Source: Forficula auricularia (Eukaryota > Arthropoda > Insecta > Dermaptera > Forficulidae). From it: DNA of 64,000 nucleotides. The notes below the pieces were generated by a model. It worked only from the letters and a program-made list of their open reading frames with translations, did no database searches and was not told the origin of the DNA. Location: the NCBI GenBank assembly GCA_024734495.1, contig JALMQS010000187.1, positions 4,158,013-4,222,012 of the forward strand, written 5' to 3'. Both the position numbers and the translations under genes were made by a program. Of this stretch, positions 11,340 to 22,447 are shown piece after piece (the first letter of the stretch is position 1; the number at the start of each line of letters is the position of its first letter).

Positions 11340-12720
11340 TATGAACAATGATTAATCTTATGGTTAATTCCAATAGAATTAAATTCTTGACATTATTTAG
11401 AAGAATTTCATGATTAATATTGTCCCTTCAGAGCAACAAAATATTTCAGATGACAAATAATTCTAGTAGAAATATCAGAATTGCTCCAGAAAAAGAAAGC
11501 TCTAAGTTAATTAGATGGAGATAAGGAAAAGGTGATTATAAATTATCTCTGGATTTCTGCGGCCTATAATTATCAAACCGGAAACATCACAATAAAACTG
11601 CTAACCACATTCAAAAGTGCAAATGAAAAAGCTTTAATTAGCAAAGCTATACTCGTTAAGCCATGATGCCTGGAAGAAAATTTGACGCCACAAAACGCAG
11701 TCTAGATGCCGCTTCAAAAATTTTCAAAATTGAAATGCCTTGTGATTTCATATTTCGTAAACAATATTATTTTGTTCTTTATGGTGACCCCCCTCGAAAT
11801 ATACTTAATTTCTTAATTAATGAAAATTTTCAGTTTTTGTAAAAAAAATACAAATAAAAGTAAAACTGTCTTCTCTACATCTCTCATCACAAATAAAAAA
11901 TCATAATAATATTTAATTAATACTAATAAATCATAAATGATTGGTTTTTATTATTCAGTCGGTAGTAAAATAAGTAGTTTTTTTTTAATACAAGGAGTGT
12001 ATAATTTTAATAATTTATGTGTAAGAAAATAGATAGATAGCCTCTGATGGTGCCGATAAGTTAATTAGAATTTAAATAACTATATATGAATGATATCCAT
12101 TGCTTTTAAGTTGCTCATTAAGTCACTGAACAAGAGTTCACCGATTCCATTCACGGGAAAGTTTGAACAATTTGTTACTTTGTAGCTAAAGCTGGACTTC
12201 GTTATTATTCTAAACCCGTTGCAGGTATTGTAATAATAATTAACTAGGCGGTTCTCAACTTCTCACCTCCATTTTAATAGTATTTTTTTTTTCATTCTTT
12301 CAAAATAGCTGTTACATTCATAGGACACAAAGAGAAACGGTAATCATCAAAAGAAAAAATATTCTTACATGTTTAGTAAAAATTTTAATTTCAAAGACTC
12401 AATTAGAATACCTTGTATTATATTTATTACATGATTCAGAGATTTGATGAGATGAGTAATTTGAATGGTCCATTTCGTTCTTGAGATTAAACATCTAAAA
12501 ATATAGTAATAATAACCCCAAAAGTCAAAGAAAAATATGAATTACAAGACGCTTAAAGCGTGGATTAATGATTTTTTTAAATATTTTTTTGGTCCAAACT
12601 GTTATTTAATAATAATTTGATAAAAAATTGATATCTAAAAGTTCATGTTAAATTTATTTTCATTTATCTTTTTTGATAATTTTCCTATTTTTTTACTTTA
12701 TTTAATATTTTCTGTTTTAG
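11340..12720. other. AT-rich stretch without recognised features
   Basis: No coding frame or strong repeat structure seen. It ends in a pyrimidine-rich tract (CTGTTTTAG at 12712-12720) that could act as a splice acceptor for the next entry. Confidence 0.35.
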
Positions 12721-12834
12721 AGAATCGAGTCCACCTAGAGAAATTCATTGAAGATAATCGGAATTAAAAACGGCATTTTATTCATTTGAGTGGCAGAAAT
12801 TGACCAGTGGAGACGCGGTAGCCATTCTTCCAAG
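12721..12834 (+). other. Candidate non-coding exon (splice signals only)
   Basis: The 114-bp interval is preceded by TTTTCTGTTTTAG-like acceptor sequence and followed by a near-consensus donor, CCAAG|GTAAGA. All three plus frames contain stops, so it would be a UTR or lncRNA exon. Chance splice-like sites are common in AT-rich DNA, so the call is weak. Confidence 0.25.
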
Positions 12835-13170
12835 GTAAGAGCAAATCCATTAAACTCTAATTAATTTAAATAGGTAGATCATTAATACGTTAATCTCTAA
12901 ACATGAAAACTTTATCTTTTATTTGGTTTAAATCGAAAATAGTTAAATAAAATATATATGTGAACTTCATCCATATAAGCTCACGGGGTGCATTGAGATT
13001 AAGATCTGATTAGATTTTGGTTTAAATCGAACCAAAAATTAAGTGGGTAAAATCTGTTTGTTTTATATCTTGTATTAAGTTTGTTTAAGCCTTGTTAATT
13101 ATGTTATTGCAAAATCTAGTCTAATGGTCTGTATATATCTATCAACGAGAAAGCTGATCCTAAAAATTGC

Positions 13171-13200
13171 CTGAAGAAGTTGAAAAATATACGACGAAAC
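13171..13200 (+). other. Hammerhead-like motif (copy in 13.1-kb repeat)
   Basis: CTGAAGA, an A, a possible stem GTTG...CGAC, then GAAAC. The sister copy at 13557 has GTCG...CGAC, so the G-U pair here is a Watson-Crick G-C pair there, which is consistent with a conserved stem. Confidence 0.4.
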
Positions 13201-13556
13201 GTGTTGCAACTTTTGGTAATTTAACTTTTAATTATTTTCTCAAGTCCTAGTTCCCAATATCCAGCTTAATTAATTAATAAAATAATTTATAATCATTTAC
13301 GAAACCCCCCACCCCTCTGAATTTTGGGACCATTAGCAATAATTTATGATATCTCGTTATAAATTAGAATCTTCTATTGTAAATATCATCTTTCTTCGAT
13401 TTCGTTTTTGAATTTTTTATTTAAAATTATATTTTCGATAAAAGATAAAGTTTTCATGTTTAGAGATTAACGTATTAATGATCTACCTATTTAAATTAAT
13501 TAGAGTTTAATGATCTATATATATCTATCAACGAGAAAGCTGATCCTAAAAATTGC

Positions 13557-13586
13557 CTGAAGAAGTCGAAAAATATACGACGAAAC
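13557..13586 (+). other. Hammerhead-like motif (second copy)
   Basis: CTGAAGA, an A, stem GTCG...CGAC with a 9-base loop, then GAAAC. A clear cleavage triplet in the expected place is lacking. Confidence 0.4.
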
Positions 13587-13660
13587 GTATTGCAACTTTT
13601 GGAAATTTAGCTTTTAATTATTTTCCCAAGTACAAGTTCCAAATATCCAGCATAATTAAT

Positions 13661-14105
13661 TTCAAAGATGGACGATAACAACCCGAATTTTATTAAATAT
13701 TAAATATAAGAGAGGGTGCAGGTTGTATGGTAAATTCATGTGGATGGCCATATCAGTTTATTTTGAATGAATTCGAAACTCGAATCGCCTATCTAATTCA
13801 TCTTTCTTTTTATAAATCTTTCTTTACATTTCCATGATTTAAGTGATATTTGGCAATGATGGCATGACCTAGGGTAATCGGAGGGGAGAACCCCTTCCTT
13901 TTCAACATTTTCCTTCCATGTTCAATTGAATCATCTTGCAATCGAATCATGTATTAATAGGAAATCGTCTGATATATCTCAAATATTTATTTATTAATAA
14001 ACATGATCCTACATTCTATAGAAACCTAAAAAAATGTGATTTCATCTCGTGGACTTTAAAAGATGATAAAGGAAGTATTATGTTTAATTGAAAATATTTT
14101 GTATT
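13661..14105. other. Unassigned AT-rich stretch
   Basis: No gene, repeat or RNA feature recognised. Confidence 0.3.
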
Positions 14106-14175
14106 TCTGAGAGTAGCAAAGTTGTTGATTAATAAAAAGAAAATCAATGAGGGCGTTCTCTGCTTGATACAAATA
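14106..14175 (+). other. Box A motif, diverged
   Basis: GAGAGTAGCAAAG, then TTGTTGATTAATAAAAAG, then TTCTCTGCTTGAT and ACAAATAAACATATA. AGCAAAG pairs imperfectly with CTCTGCT. Followed within 10 bases by a hAT-like terminus. Confidence 0.4.
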
Positions 14176-14184
14176 AACATATAC

Positions 14185-14215
14185 CAGTGGCGGCTGGTGA
14201 CTTGTGATGATTCTG
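14185..14215 (+). mobile_element. hAT-like terminus (CAGTGGCGGCTGGTGAC)
   Basis: CAGTGGCGGCTGG is typical of the end of hAT-type elements. The opposite end and a target-site duplication were not found, probably because another foldback lies immediately to the right. Confidence 0.35.
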
Positions 14216-14356
14216 TCCAAAAAATAGACCTTCATTTTTTTAAATTTTATTTTATTCTCCGTAAATTTTAAATTTTATAATTAGTTATATAATATTTATC
14301 GGTATATTTTGAAAGTTTTTTTTAAATTTTACAAATTTTCGAATAAAACTCGAATG

Positions 14357-15035
14357 ATCCATGGTGACTAGTGTGGTTCTTATTTTGGATATTTTCGAAT
14401 CTTTACTCTGACAATGGCTCATATGGTTTGAAATAATAAAAAAAAAATATCACCCAAGTTTCAAGCCTCTATCTAAATTTTAACCTGTGTCACACAACGA
14501 TGCAAGTTTGCCATCTGAATAACAATAACATGGGGTTTTTGACATTGAAGGATCAATTTTTTTATTCCGGCCAAAGTAATGGTTCAAAAAATTTCAAAAT
14601 CTGTATACTTTATCCTTATAATAGTAGATATCCCTCAGATTTTTTACAGATTTTTAGCTATTATAATTTTGGAGTCTATAACTTTCTAACACTAAGATAT
14701 AGTAGTATTTTATCTAGCTGTAACTCCAAAATTATAATAGATAAAAATCTGTGAAAAATTCTGAAGGATAGCTAGTATTATAACAATAAAGTTTAGAGAG
14801 TTTCAAATTTTTTGAACCATTGATTTGGCCGGATTAAAGAATTGATACTTTAATGCCAAAAACCCCATGATTAAGATGGGAAACTTGTATCGCTGTACGA
14901 CTCAGGCTAAAATTGAGATAGAGACTTTAAACTTGGGGGGATAATTGTTTTTATTTATTTCGAACCATATGAGCCTCTGTCAGCGTAAAAATTTGAAAAT
15001 ATTCAAAATATGGACCACTCTAATGGTGACATCGA
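14357..15035. mobile_element. Foldback element, about 330-bp arms
   Basis: Left arm (GGTGACTAGTGTGGTTCTTA, then TCTGACAATGGCTCATATGG) pairs in order with the right arm (CCATATGAGCCTCTGTCAGC, then GGACCACTCTAATGGTGACA). Inner arms share the phrases ATGGGGTTTTTGACATT and ATTATAATTTTGGAGT. The centre is near 14695. A 680-bp hairpin with no coding capacity. Confidence 0.8.
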
Positions 15036-15412
15036 GGGGTGATCCGCGATTGGAAGTAGGTGTACACCTCTTTGGAAGTATTTCGGAAGTACTTGGAAAT
15101 ATTTGGAAGTATTTGGAAATATTTGGAAGTACCTGGAAAATTTGAAAGTACTTGAAAATATTTGGAAGTACTTGGGAATCTTTGGAAGTAGGTACTTGGA
15201 AATATTTGGAAGTGCTTGGAAATATTTGGAAGTGCTTGGAAATATTTGGAATTACTTGGAAATATTTGGAATTACTTGGAAATATTTGGAAGTGCTTGGA
15301 AATATTTGGAATTAGTTGGAAATATTTGGAATTACTTGGAAATATTTGGAAGTACAAGTGGAAGTAGGAGTACAGCATATTAGGTCGCGGTTCACCCTCG
15401 GGTGACATTAAT
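15027..15412. mobile_element. TIR element with minisatellite core, copy 1
   Basis: Termini resemble an inverted pair: GAGGGGTGATCCGCGA on the left and, in reverse complement, GAGGGTGAACCGCGA on the right. The core (about 15060-15352) is a tandem array of a 20-bp unit close to TTTGGAAGTACTTGGAAATA, with half-unit periodicity. A second copy lies in inverse orientation at 53345-53605, with matching flank phrases such as GGAAGTAGGTG and ACCTAATATG. Open frames through the core in several registers are by-products of the repeat. Confidence 0.75.
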
Positions 15413-15921
15413 GCTTGAGGTCCCTATTCAAAAACCCCGACCGTATTCAAGACATGGACGAATTTGAGACTTGTATAAGGTAGAAGTTGAGGGTACACTG
15501 TATAGTATAACTAATGTACAGTTAAGTAAAAAAGTCATATCATTATAGCTACTTCGAAAAAAGGATGTTATTGATGTGTAATTAAATGTACCAAGCTTCT
15601 CTTTCGCATTGAAATTTTTCTCTCTTTCTGATTTAACTTAACTGATTAGTTTAGTATGAGGTATGGTTTTCAAATAAATAATTGAAATATATAAGCTTAC
15701 CTCAGAACGCGCGTGACTTGAGAGGTCGAAAATAATGATATTCTAGCGAACGAGAACATAATACAGACTCATTAGGCTAATTAGGTAGACCGATAGAGAG
15801 AAAGAGACTCATTTTCAGATAATCAAGTAAAAACATGACGAATCAACCTGTGAGAGCCGCGCGTTCTCGAGGGTTTAAAAAATATATTTAATAGAAATAC
15901 ATATTATTTAATTGAACGATT
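15413..15921. other. Unassigned stretch
   Basis: No gene or delimited repeat is recognised. Local GC rises around 15705-15870 without an open frame. Confidence 0.3.
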
Positions 15922-16390
15922 TTGTTTTGCTGAGAGTAGCCGAGCTGTTGATTCACAAAGAGAAATTAATGAGGTTGTCCTCTTCTTGATGCAAATAAGC
16001 TTTTACATTATACCTACATATTTATACCAAATACAAATATATATATATATATATAATTTATTTGTTTGAGAGTATATTTTTGAAGGTTTAACATTCATCA
16101 TCAGTCTTTTAATTATAAATATTTTTATAAAAGAAAAGTAAAAATATTTTTTTGGAAAATTATTATTTACTTCCTACTACCAGACTCTCTAAAAATTAGA
16201 AATATTTTTTTTTGTTATTTCTCATGGGTTCAATTACCCGATTAAATATTGAAAAGTTTCTAAGCCCGCCGTACAAAAAAATGATTTTTTCAATATCCTA
16301 TAGTGTAATTGAATCCATGAGAAATAACAGATTAAATATTTATAAATAAAAGACTGAAGATGAAGGTCAAATCTTCGAAACTTGAGTCTC
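15922..16390. mobile_element. Foldback element with box A and hammerhead-like arms
   Basis: Box A (plus) at 15924-15996 is followed by a (TA)n tract, an antisense CTGATGA-type motif ending near 16104, a central section, and the sense motif at 16354-16388. The flanks of the two motifs (agtctttt.aattataaatattt and its inverse) pair. The right-hand box A is missing or lost. Non-coding. Confidence 0.65.
16354..16388 (+). ncRNA. Hammerhead-ribozyme-like motif with GTC site
   Basis: CTGAAGA (16354-16360) is followed by one extra T, stem GAAG (16362-16365) with CTTC (16373-16376), GAAAC (16377-16381), TTGA, then GTC (16386-16388). A and C after GAA could pair with the T and G of GTC, giving a two-pair stem III as in minimal type I hammerheads. 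Position 7 is A, which the hammerhead fold tolerates. The extra T before stem II and a very weak stem I are not canonical. Activity is inference only. Confidence 0.4.
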
Positions 16391-16434
16391 AAAAAAATAA
16401 TATTATTATATATATACTATGTACCAGTGGCGTG

Positions 16435-16475
16435 CGGTCCATGGATGATGAGGATGCGGCGCATCCCTAAAATTT
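16435..16475 (+). mobile_element. hAT-like terminus (CAGTGGCGTGCGG)
   Basis: CAGTGGCGTGCGGTCCATGG followed by ATGATGAGGATGC is typical of hAT-type ends. The partner end was not located. Confidence 0.3.
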
Positions 16476-17644
16476 CAAACATTTAGAGAATTTTTATAAA
16501 TATAATTATAAGGTCGACTTCAAAATTTCAGGAGGATCTTTATAAATTTTCAAATTATTATCCGTTATTTCAAATATTTCTATAAAAAAACATTTTTTAG
16601 TTTTGAAAAGTGATAATGGTTGTCGAAATAAATTGAAATTGTTGCATAGTTTCAAGGGGCAATTAAAATGAATGATTTTTCCGAAAAGGGTGCCGATAGA
16701 AGATTTGAAGTCACTGCCTGGTAGATATATAATCCAGTTCAATCATATCAAAGTCAAGTCCAGACGAGTTTTAGTCAAATAAAAATTGTTCTCGCTAAGG
16801 AACTATTAAAATAGAAATAATACAAAAAAAATAATAAATAAAGATGATTCGATAATCTTTGGACCAATTCATTTCTAAGAGCTCTCATTATATAAGATCG
16901 GAAATAACTAAGAGTGCTATAGAGACAATTCATAGCTTGCTTATAGCAATAGAATTAAGATAAATTTAAGATTTTCTTATAGAACAGGCATTCGTGGAAG
17001 ATTGTCGATTTCCCATCTCAGGGACTGTGGGGTTTTAAGTCATAAGATTTAATTTCTGACTCCTATCCTAATTCACACAATGCATTATGAGGTCATTTAA
17101 TATATATTTTAAGTAATACAACAGGCACCTCGATATTATATTTCCAAAATTTATTACATAACAATTAAAGAAAAGTATTCTGTAATATGTATGTCAGTAT
17201 GTGACTGAAGATGGCAAAATAAAATTTAGGCGAAACGTCTCGATAGAAATCTTGGTTGGTTTCTTTGTTTGGTTGCTATCACGCTTTCCTTTACACATAA
17301 TTAGAGACCGGATTTTTATGGAGTAAAAAGTGCCAAAATATGCAGTTAAAAATGCTGAAATATGCAAGTAATAAGCAGAATACTTTGAAATATGCAAATA
17401 TATGCAGTAAAAGATGGCAATTTTTTTATGCACTAAAAAATTAAAATTGAAGACAAAATGACTAAATATTTGAAGGAGTGCTATGAAAAGAATAAAATGT
17501 TAAAGTAAGCTATAGACACCAAGTGTCAAATATGTACTTTTATTGAGTAAAAAATTGCTCAAAATTATCTTTGCATTTAATATAATATTATTAAAAAATC
17601 TTTAAATTCAAAGAAATAATAGGTGCACTTAAATAAAATAAACA
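16476..17644. other. Unassigned AT-rich stretch containing one hammerhead-like motif
   Basis: No coding frame supported. A motif CTGAAGATGGC...GGCGAAAC lies at 17205-17236, diverged from the copy at 20986. Sequence at 17310-17410 (repeated 'atatgcag/tatgcaat' phrases) resembles 19110-19300. Confidence 0.35.
17205..17236 (+). other. Hammerhead-like motif, diverged
   Basis: CTGAAGA, T, GGC...GGC with poor pairing, then GAAAC and GTCTCG. Related to 20986-21017, where the stem is perfect. Confidence 0.3.
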
Positions 17645-18693
17645 TCTATATATATAAAATTAAGGTTTTGTCTGTACATTGCTCCAAATCACTCCAAATT
17701 TTGGTTGCACTCGTTTCAAGCAAAGTTATGAACGAAAACACCCTCAACAAAATTCCCGTCTGTCTGTCGGTATGTCTGTAGGTATGTATGTATGTATGTC
17801 TGTTTCAGTGGTTTCCGAAAAGTTGCTCACGATTCACGTAAAAACGGCTGAAGGGATTATTATGAAATTTCATATTTACATCAGAGGCCTTCTAACTTAC
17901 GTTTTAGCTATATAACGTTTTGATATTTTGACCCCAGAAGGGGGTTTGGGGGGGGGGGCGCACGAATGAAAATTATCAAATAACTCCTAAACTATTAACC
18001 CTACGGCAAATTTTATGAAAAACAAACTTGTAGCGGATGTGATTTCTGACAACTTTTGTTTAAAAAAATTACCCCAAAAATCACCCAAAAAGGGGGGGAG
18101 GTTGAAAAAATGTAAATTCTTGCCCTTGGAGCAAACCCAACCAAATTTTGTATACATATTTTTTGGGCTTCTAGAGAGCTAGAAATGCAAAAACTAACCA
18201 CCCAAAATGTGGGGGCGGGAGCGTCAAAAAATGAAAATTCTTTCTCTTGGGCCAAACTCAACCAAATTTTGTTTACATAATCTGTGGGTCACTAGAAGGC
18301 TAGAAATGCAAAAACTGGGTGCGGTGGTGGAATGGGGGTGGGATGAGGAGTGGGGGGTCGAATCCAGGGTGCATAGCGGGGATGGGGTCCAGGGGTCTAG
18401 GCGGTGGTGTGGTGCGCAGGGTTGGAGGTCACGGGGTCCGGGGTAGATGAGGTCTGAGGTGGGTGGGGGCGGGGGTTAGGAACGGGTGCATGGTGAGGGC
18501 GTGGGGGTTAGGGTGCGGAATGGAGTGTTGGGGTAGTGGTGTGGGGGCGGGGGTTGGGCATGGTGCGGAGGGTTGGGGTGCTGGGTGGGTTTCGGGGGGT
18601 GTGGTCGGTGGGAGTGGGGTTCGAGGGCTGGGGGTCCAGGGGGCGTGCCCCCTGGCTAGTAAGACGGCCGCCGAAGGCGGGCCTTGCAGCTAG
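17645..18693 (+). mobile_element. Non-autonomous Helitron, copy 1
   Basis: Starts TCTATATATATAAAATTAAG after an A, and ends CTAG before a T, as expected for Helitron insertion between A and T without duplication. Near the 3' end, GGCCGCC and GGCGGGCC form the expected short hairpin about 10 bases before CTAG. The 5' third shares the GTTTTGTCTGTACATTG start with copy 2. The 3' third (18300-18660) is extremely G-rich on this strand. No Rep/helicase frame, so it depends on a partner in trans. Confidence 0.85.
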
Positions 18694-20103
18694 TAATAAA
18701 TATAATTATGTTTCAAAAAATGAGAACGAAAAAATAAGGGGGGGGGGGTAGTTTTATTTAACAGACACGATTGTATTTTGCTTTGATTTTTTTACCATAT
18801 ATTAACAAGCGTTTCTTATTGACGTACAAATAATAAACTTATAAAATAAAACAAATAATGTTTGACCGGCTATAATAATCTGATCCCTACAATAATTTAA
18901 TAATTAATTAATTTAACACTCAATATCCAAAATGGGCTATAGTTCCCGAAGATCGTTAAATAAATAATTAAATAAATAATTAACAAATGATCTCAAAAAT
19001 AATTAAAATTTGATTGTAATGTTAAATAATTTGTTTACAAGTGTCCTCTTGTTTTATTTCTTCTTTTTTTTAAATTCTTTCTTCGAAAAGTTACTTTTAA
19101 AACATCCGTATTTGGCACGAAATGTGCAATATTTGACAAAAAATCTTTCATATATGCAATTTTATGCAATATTCTTTAAATATGCAATTAAATGCAATAT
19201 TACTCAAATATGCAGTATAAAATTTAATCCACAGTATCCTTGAAGCATGATTCGGATAGATAATTGATTTCCTGGGTCCTATGTGTCGGCGAACAAAATA
19301 TGCAATTGCATAGGAATCCGGCCTCTACACATAATCAATTAAACAGCCACTTCATTCTGATTATAAATTTAATTACACATTGAACATCTTTTTTTTTGAA
19401 ATAGCAATAAGAATAAAATCCATTCATATAAACAAAAGTCTTCAGATCGTGGGTTGAGTGAAAAGAATATCAGATTTAAGAAAAATTATAATAAAACAAG
19501 ACAAAACATAAGTAAATAGATTTAGAAGGCGTTAAAAAGAGATGGAGGGTCTGAGTCAGCTCGCATCTCGCCTTTCCTCTCGTTTTTTTTTATTCAATTT
19601 TGCACCTGATGTTAAGAATAGATTACAACAAGTTTGCAGCCTGTCATCGTCAATGAAAAAAAATGATCTTGGATATCTAGACAAAGAGATTAAAAACCGG
19701 AATATCATACAATATCGTGTACCTACAGTACACACCATGGGTGGGAAAATATATATGAACACTTATACCATCAATTTTAATACAAATAATACTTACTAGA
19801 GTAATTAGCTATTGATCTTTCTACTTGTTTGGAATTTCCATTTGTCTAAAATAAGTAAAAGCAAATAGGGATTTTCCTGGGGTTTTTTTTCAAGCAGGAG
19901 TGGAAAATTAAAATTTACCTATAAACAAGAAACCATTGAATTTTTATTTTAAGTAATAGGTAACACAATAAGTAAGTACTCGGGTTAAATATGTGGATAA
20001 CTCAATGGGAAATTTAAAATCTACCTTTTAAATAAGAGGCATTGAATATTTATTTTAAGTAATAATAGATACTAATTCAGCACTTAATAAAAAATATCAG
20101 TTA
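18694..20103. other. AT-rich stretch without recognised genes
   Basis: An apparent frame at 19542-19799 has no family features. The 'tatgcaat' phrase repeats at 19120-19300. Nothing else is supported. Confidence 0.35.
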
Positions 20104-20627
20104 TACAGGGTGGGTCATAAAGATATACCACATTTTGAAGAGGTATGAAAAAACTGAAAAATTTAAATAGAAAAAAAGTGAATATATTTTTGAAAAGAAC
20201 ATAAAATATATTTTTTAAATGTGTTTTAAACATTATCAGAAAAATCGGGGGGGGTCAAAAAGAAAATTCTAGCCCTTTTTGACCAAACTCAACCAAATTT
20301 TGTATGCCAGAAGGCTCGAAATGCAAAAAAAAATTTGGACACATGCTTGATCGAAAGGGCTAGAACTTTTATCTTGACTCCCCCCTCCATTTGGGTGGTT
20401 AGTTTTTGCATTTCTAGCCTTCTGGAGTCCACAGAATATGTATACAAAATTTAGTCTAGTTTGGTCGAAAGGGCTAAAATTTTCATTTTTGACCCACCTC
20501 TCCTTTTTTCGTTTGGTATAATGTTTAAAACACATTTAAAAAATTATTTTATATTTTTTTCTAGTTAAATTTTTTCATTTTGTATACCTCTTCAAAAATG
20601 TGGTAGATCTTTATGCCTCACCCTGTA
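20104..20627. mobile_element. TIR element (TACAGGGTG ends) carrying Helitron-derived sequence
   Basis: Ends are TACAGGGTGGGTCATAAAGA and, inverted, TACAGGGTGAGGCATAAAGA, with terminal repeats of over 100 bp (including GTGTTTTAAACATTAT). Between them lie two inverted segments related to the Helitron interior: CCAAACTCAACCAAATTTTG with GAAATGCAAAAA, and TTTTTGCATTTCTAGCCTTC with CAGAATATGTATACAAAATT. The Helitron-like section appears to have been captured or inserted and then duplicated in inverse. Confidence 0.75.
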
Positions 20628-20906
20628 TATACATTATGCATATTTCAAAAACTTATGAAACAATTATAGAAAAATATTCTGTTAAATTGTTAAGGTTTGA
20701 TAGTGCACATGGAATTTAAAGATGTATAAACTGAAAATTATAATAGTAATGTCTGCAATAAGTAGATAATTCGATATTATCAGGTTATATGGTACATTTA
20801 GGTACTTGAATAGTGAGCATTTAAAATCTACTTTATAAGACAAGAAACCATTGAATATGCAAGTAAGAATCATGTTAAGAGAATTCGTGGCTGTGATGGA
20901 ACTGTA

Positions 20907-21086
20907 TTAGATGAAGGATGAGGTATCATCCAAAGTTGGATCAATCACATGTGTGTACCGCATTATGTGTATAACTCACAATTAACTGAAGATGGCCAAA
21001 TAAATTCAGGCCGAAACGTTTTATTCAGGGTGTTTTATTGAACCCAGCGCATCCAAACTTTGGCTGATACCTCCTCCTTCATCTAA
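20907..21086. mobile_element. 180-bp TIR element with hammerhead-like loop
   Basis: TTAGATGAAGGATGAGGTAT at the left matches, in reverse complement, TTAGATGAAGGAGGAGGTAT at the right; the arms extend about 40 bp. The loop holds the motif at 20986-21017. Confidence 0.75.
20986..21017 (+). other. Hammerhead-like motif with perfect stem
   Basis: CTGAAGA, T, GGCC, 11-base loop, GGCC, GAAAC, then GTTTTATT. The stem is perfect. No GTC/GTA is placed directly after the motif, so self-cleavage is doubtful. Confidence 0.4.
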
Positions 21087-21126
21087 TTCAAGTAAGAATA
21101 CTAATACAATAAGTACTTCAATATTA

Positions 21127-22447
21127 TCTATATATATATAAAATTAAGGTTTTGTCTGTACATTGGTCCAAATCACGCCAAATTTTGGTTGCACACGTTT
21201 CAAGCAAAGTTATGAACGAAAACACCCTCAACGAAATTCCTGTCTGTCTGTATGTCTGTTTCAGTGGTTTCGGCGAAAAGTTGCTTACGATTCACGTCAA
21301 AACGGCAGAAGGGATTATTATGAAATTTCATATTTGTATCAGAGATCTTCTAACTTACGTTTTTAGCTATATGCCGTTTTGATATTTTGACCCCAAAAGG
21401 GGGTTTGGGGGTGCACGAATGAAAATTATCAAATAACTCTTAAACTATTAACTCTACGGGAAATTTTATGAATAACAAACTTGTAGCGGATGTGATTTCT
21501 GACAACTTTTGTTTGAAAAAATTCCCCCAAAAACCACCCAAAAAGGGGGGAAGGAGAAAAATATATAAATTCTTGTCCTTGGAGCAAACTCAACCAAATT
21601 TTGTATACATAATCTGTGGGCCTCTAGAGAGCTAGAAATGCAAAAACCAACCACCTAAAATGGGGGGGGGGGGTCAAAAATGAAAATTCTTGCCTTTTGG
21701 AGCAAACTCAACCAAATTTTGTATACATAATCTGTGGGACCTCTAGAGAGCTAGAAATGCAAAAACTAACCACCTAAAATGGGGGGTCAAAAATGAAAAT
21801 TCTTGCTCTTGGACCAAACTCAACCAAATTTTGTTACATAATCTGTGGGTCACTAGAAGGCTAGAAATGCAAAAACTGGGTGCGGGGTGGAGTGGGGGGT
21901 GGGTTAGGATATGGATGCGCGGAGTGGAATGGCGGTGGAGTGAGGGAGTATGGCGGAGTAGGGGGTGGGGGGGTGCAAGGTTGGTGGACGGGGGGTTCAG
22001 GTGAGGGTCCAGTGGCGTGTGCGTAGTGGGGTGGCACGTGGGGTGGGGGTCCGAGGTATGGGGGTGCAGGTTAGCAGTGTTGGAGTGGTGGTGTGGGGGC
22101 GGGGGGTTGGGGGTGCTGGGTGGGTTTCGTGGAGTGTGGTGGGTTGGAGTGGGGGGTGAGGTTGGGGTTCGTGTGGCTGGGGTCCCGGAGTGGGGGNNNN
22201 NNNNNNNNNNNNNNNNNNNNNNNNNNNNNNNNNNNNNNNNNNNNNNNNNNNNNNNNNNNNNNNNNNNNNNNNNNNNNNNNNNNNNNNNNNNNNNNNGGGG
22301 GTTGGGCACGGGTTCATGGTGCGGGGGTAGGGGTGCTGGATGGGTCGGGGAGGAGTGTAGTGTGAGGGTGGGATTCGTGGGTTGGGGGTCCAGGGGGTGT
22401 GCCCCCTGGCTAGCAAGAGGGCCGCCGAAGGCGGGCCTTGCAGCTAG
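21127..22447 (+). mobile_element. Non-autonomous Helitron, copy 2 (contains assembly gap)
   Basis: Starts TCTATATATATATAAAATTA after A and ends CTAG before T, with the same GCCGCCGAAGGCGGGCC hairpin as copy 1. The interior has three tandem repeats of a module near 'caaccaaattttgtatacataatctgtgggcc...ctagaaatgcaaaaac' (21590-21880), then a G-rich section interrupted by N. Longer than copy 1 because of the extra modules. Frames through the G-rich part are not genes. Confidence 0.85.
22197..22296. other. Assembly gap (100 N)
   Basis: Exactly 100 N lie inside the G-rich part of the second Helitron. A round number suggests a gap of unknown true size, probably from unresolved G-rich repeats. Confidence 0.95.

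Larger units (their letters stand above)
12850..13660. repeat. Compound repeat: 386-bp-spaced direct copies plus inverted flank
   Basis: A block of about 150 bp at 13124-13275 recurs at 13510-13661 at a constant offset of 386 bases. Each copy carries a hammerhead-like motif. A 75-bp segment at 12850-12925 (TCATTAATACGTTAATCTC) is present in inverse orientation at 13440-13515, just before the second copy. The structure looks like a decayed element with repeated ends. No frame is open. Confidence 0.7.

Noticed and set aside
14980..15408. Long reading frames rich in WKYLE or SKYFQ-like repeats on both strands
   Set aside because: The unit is 20 bp, so every frame stays open by repetition. Frames overlap on both strands and the second copy at 53345 gives the same pattern. 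This is a minisatellite, not a protein gene.
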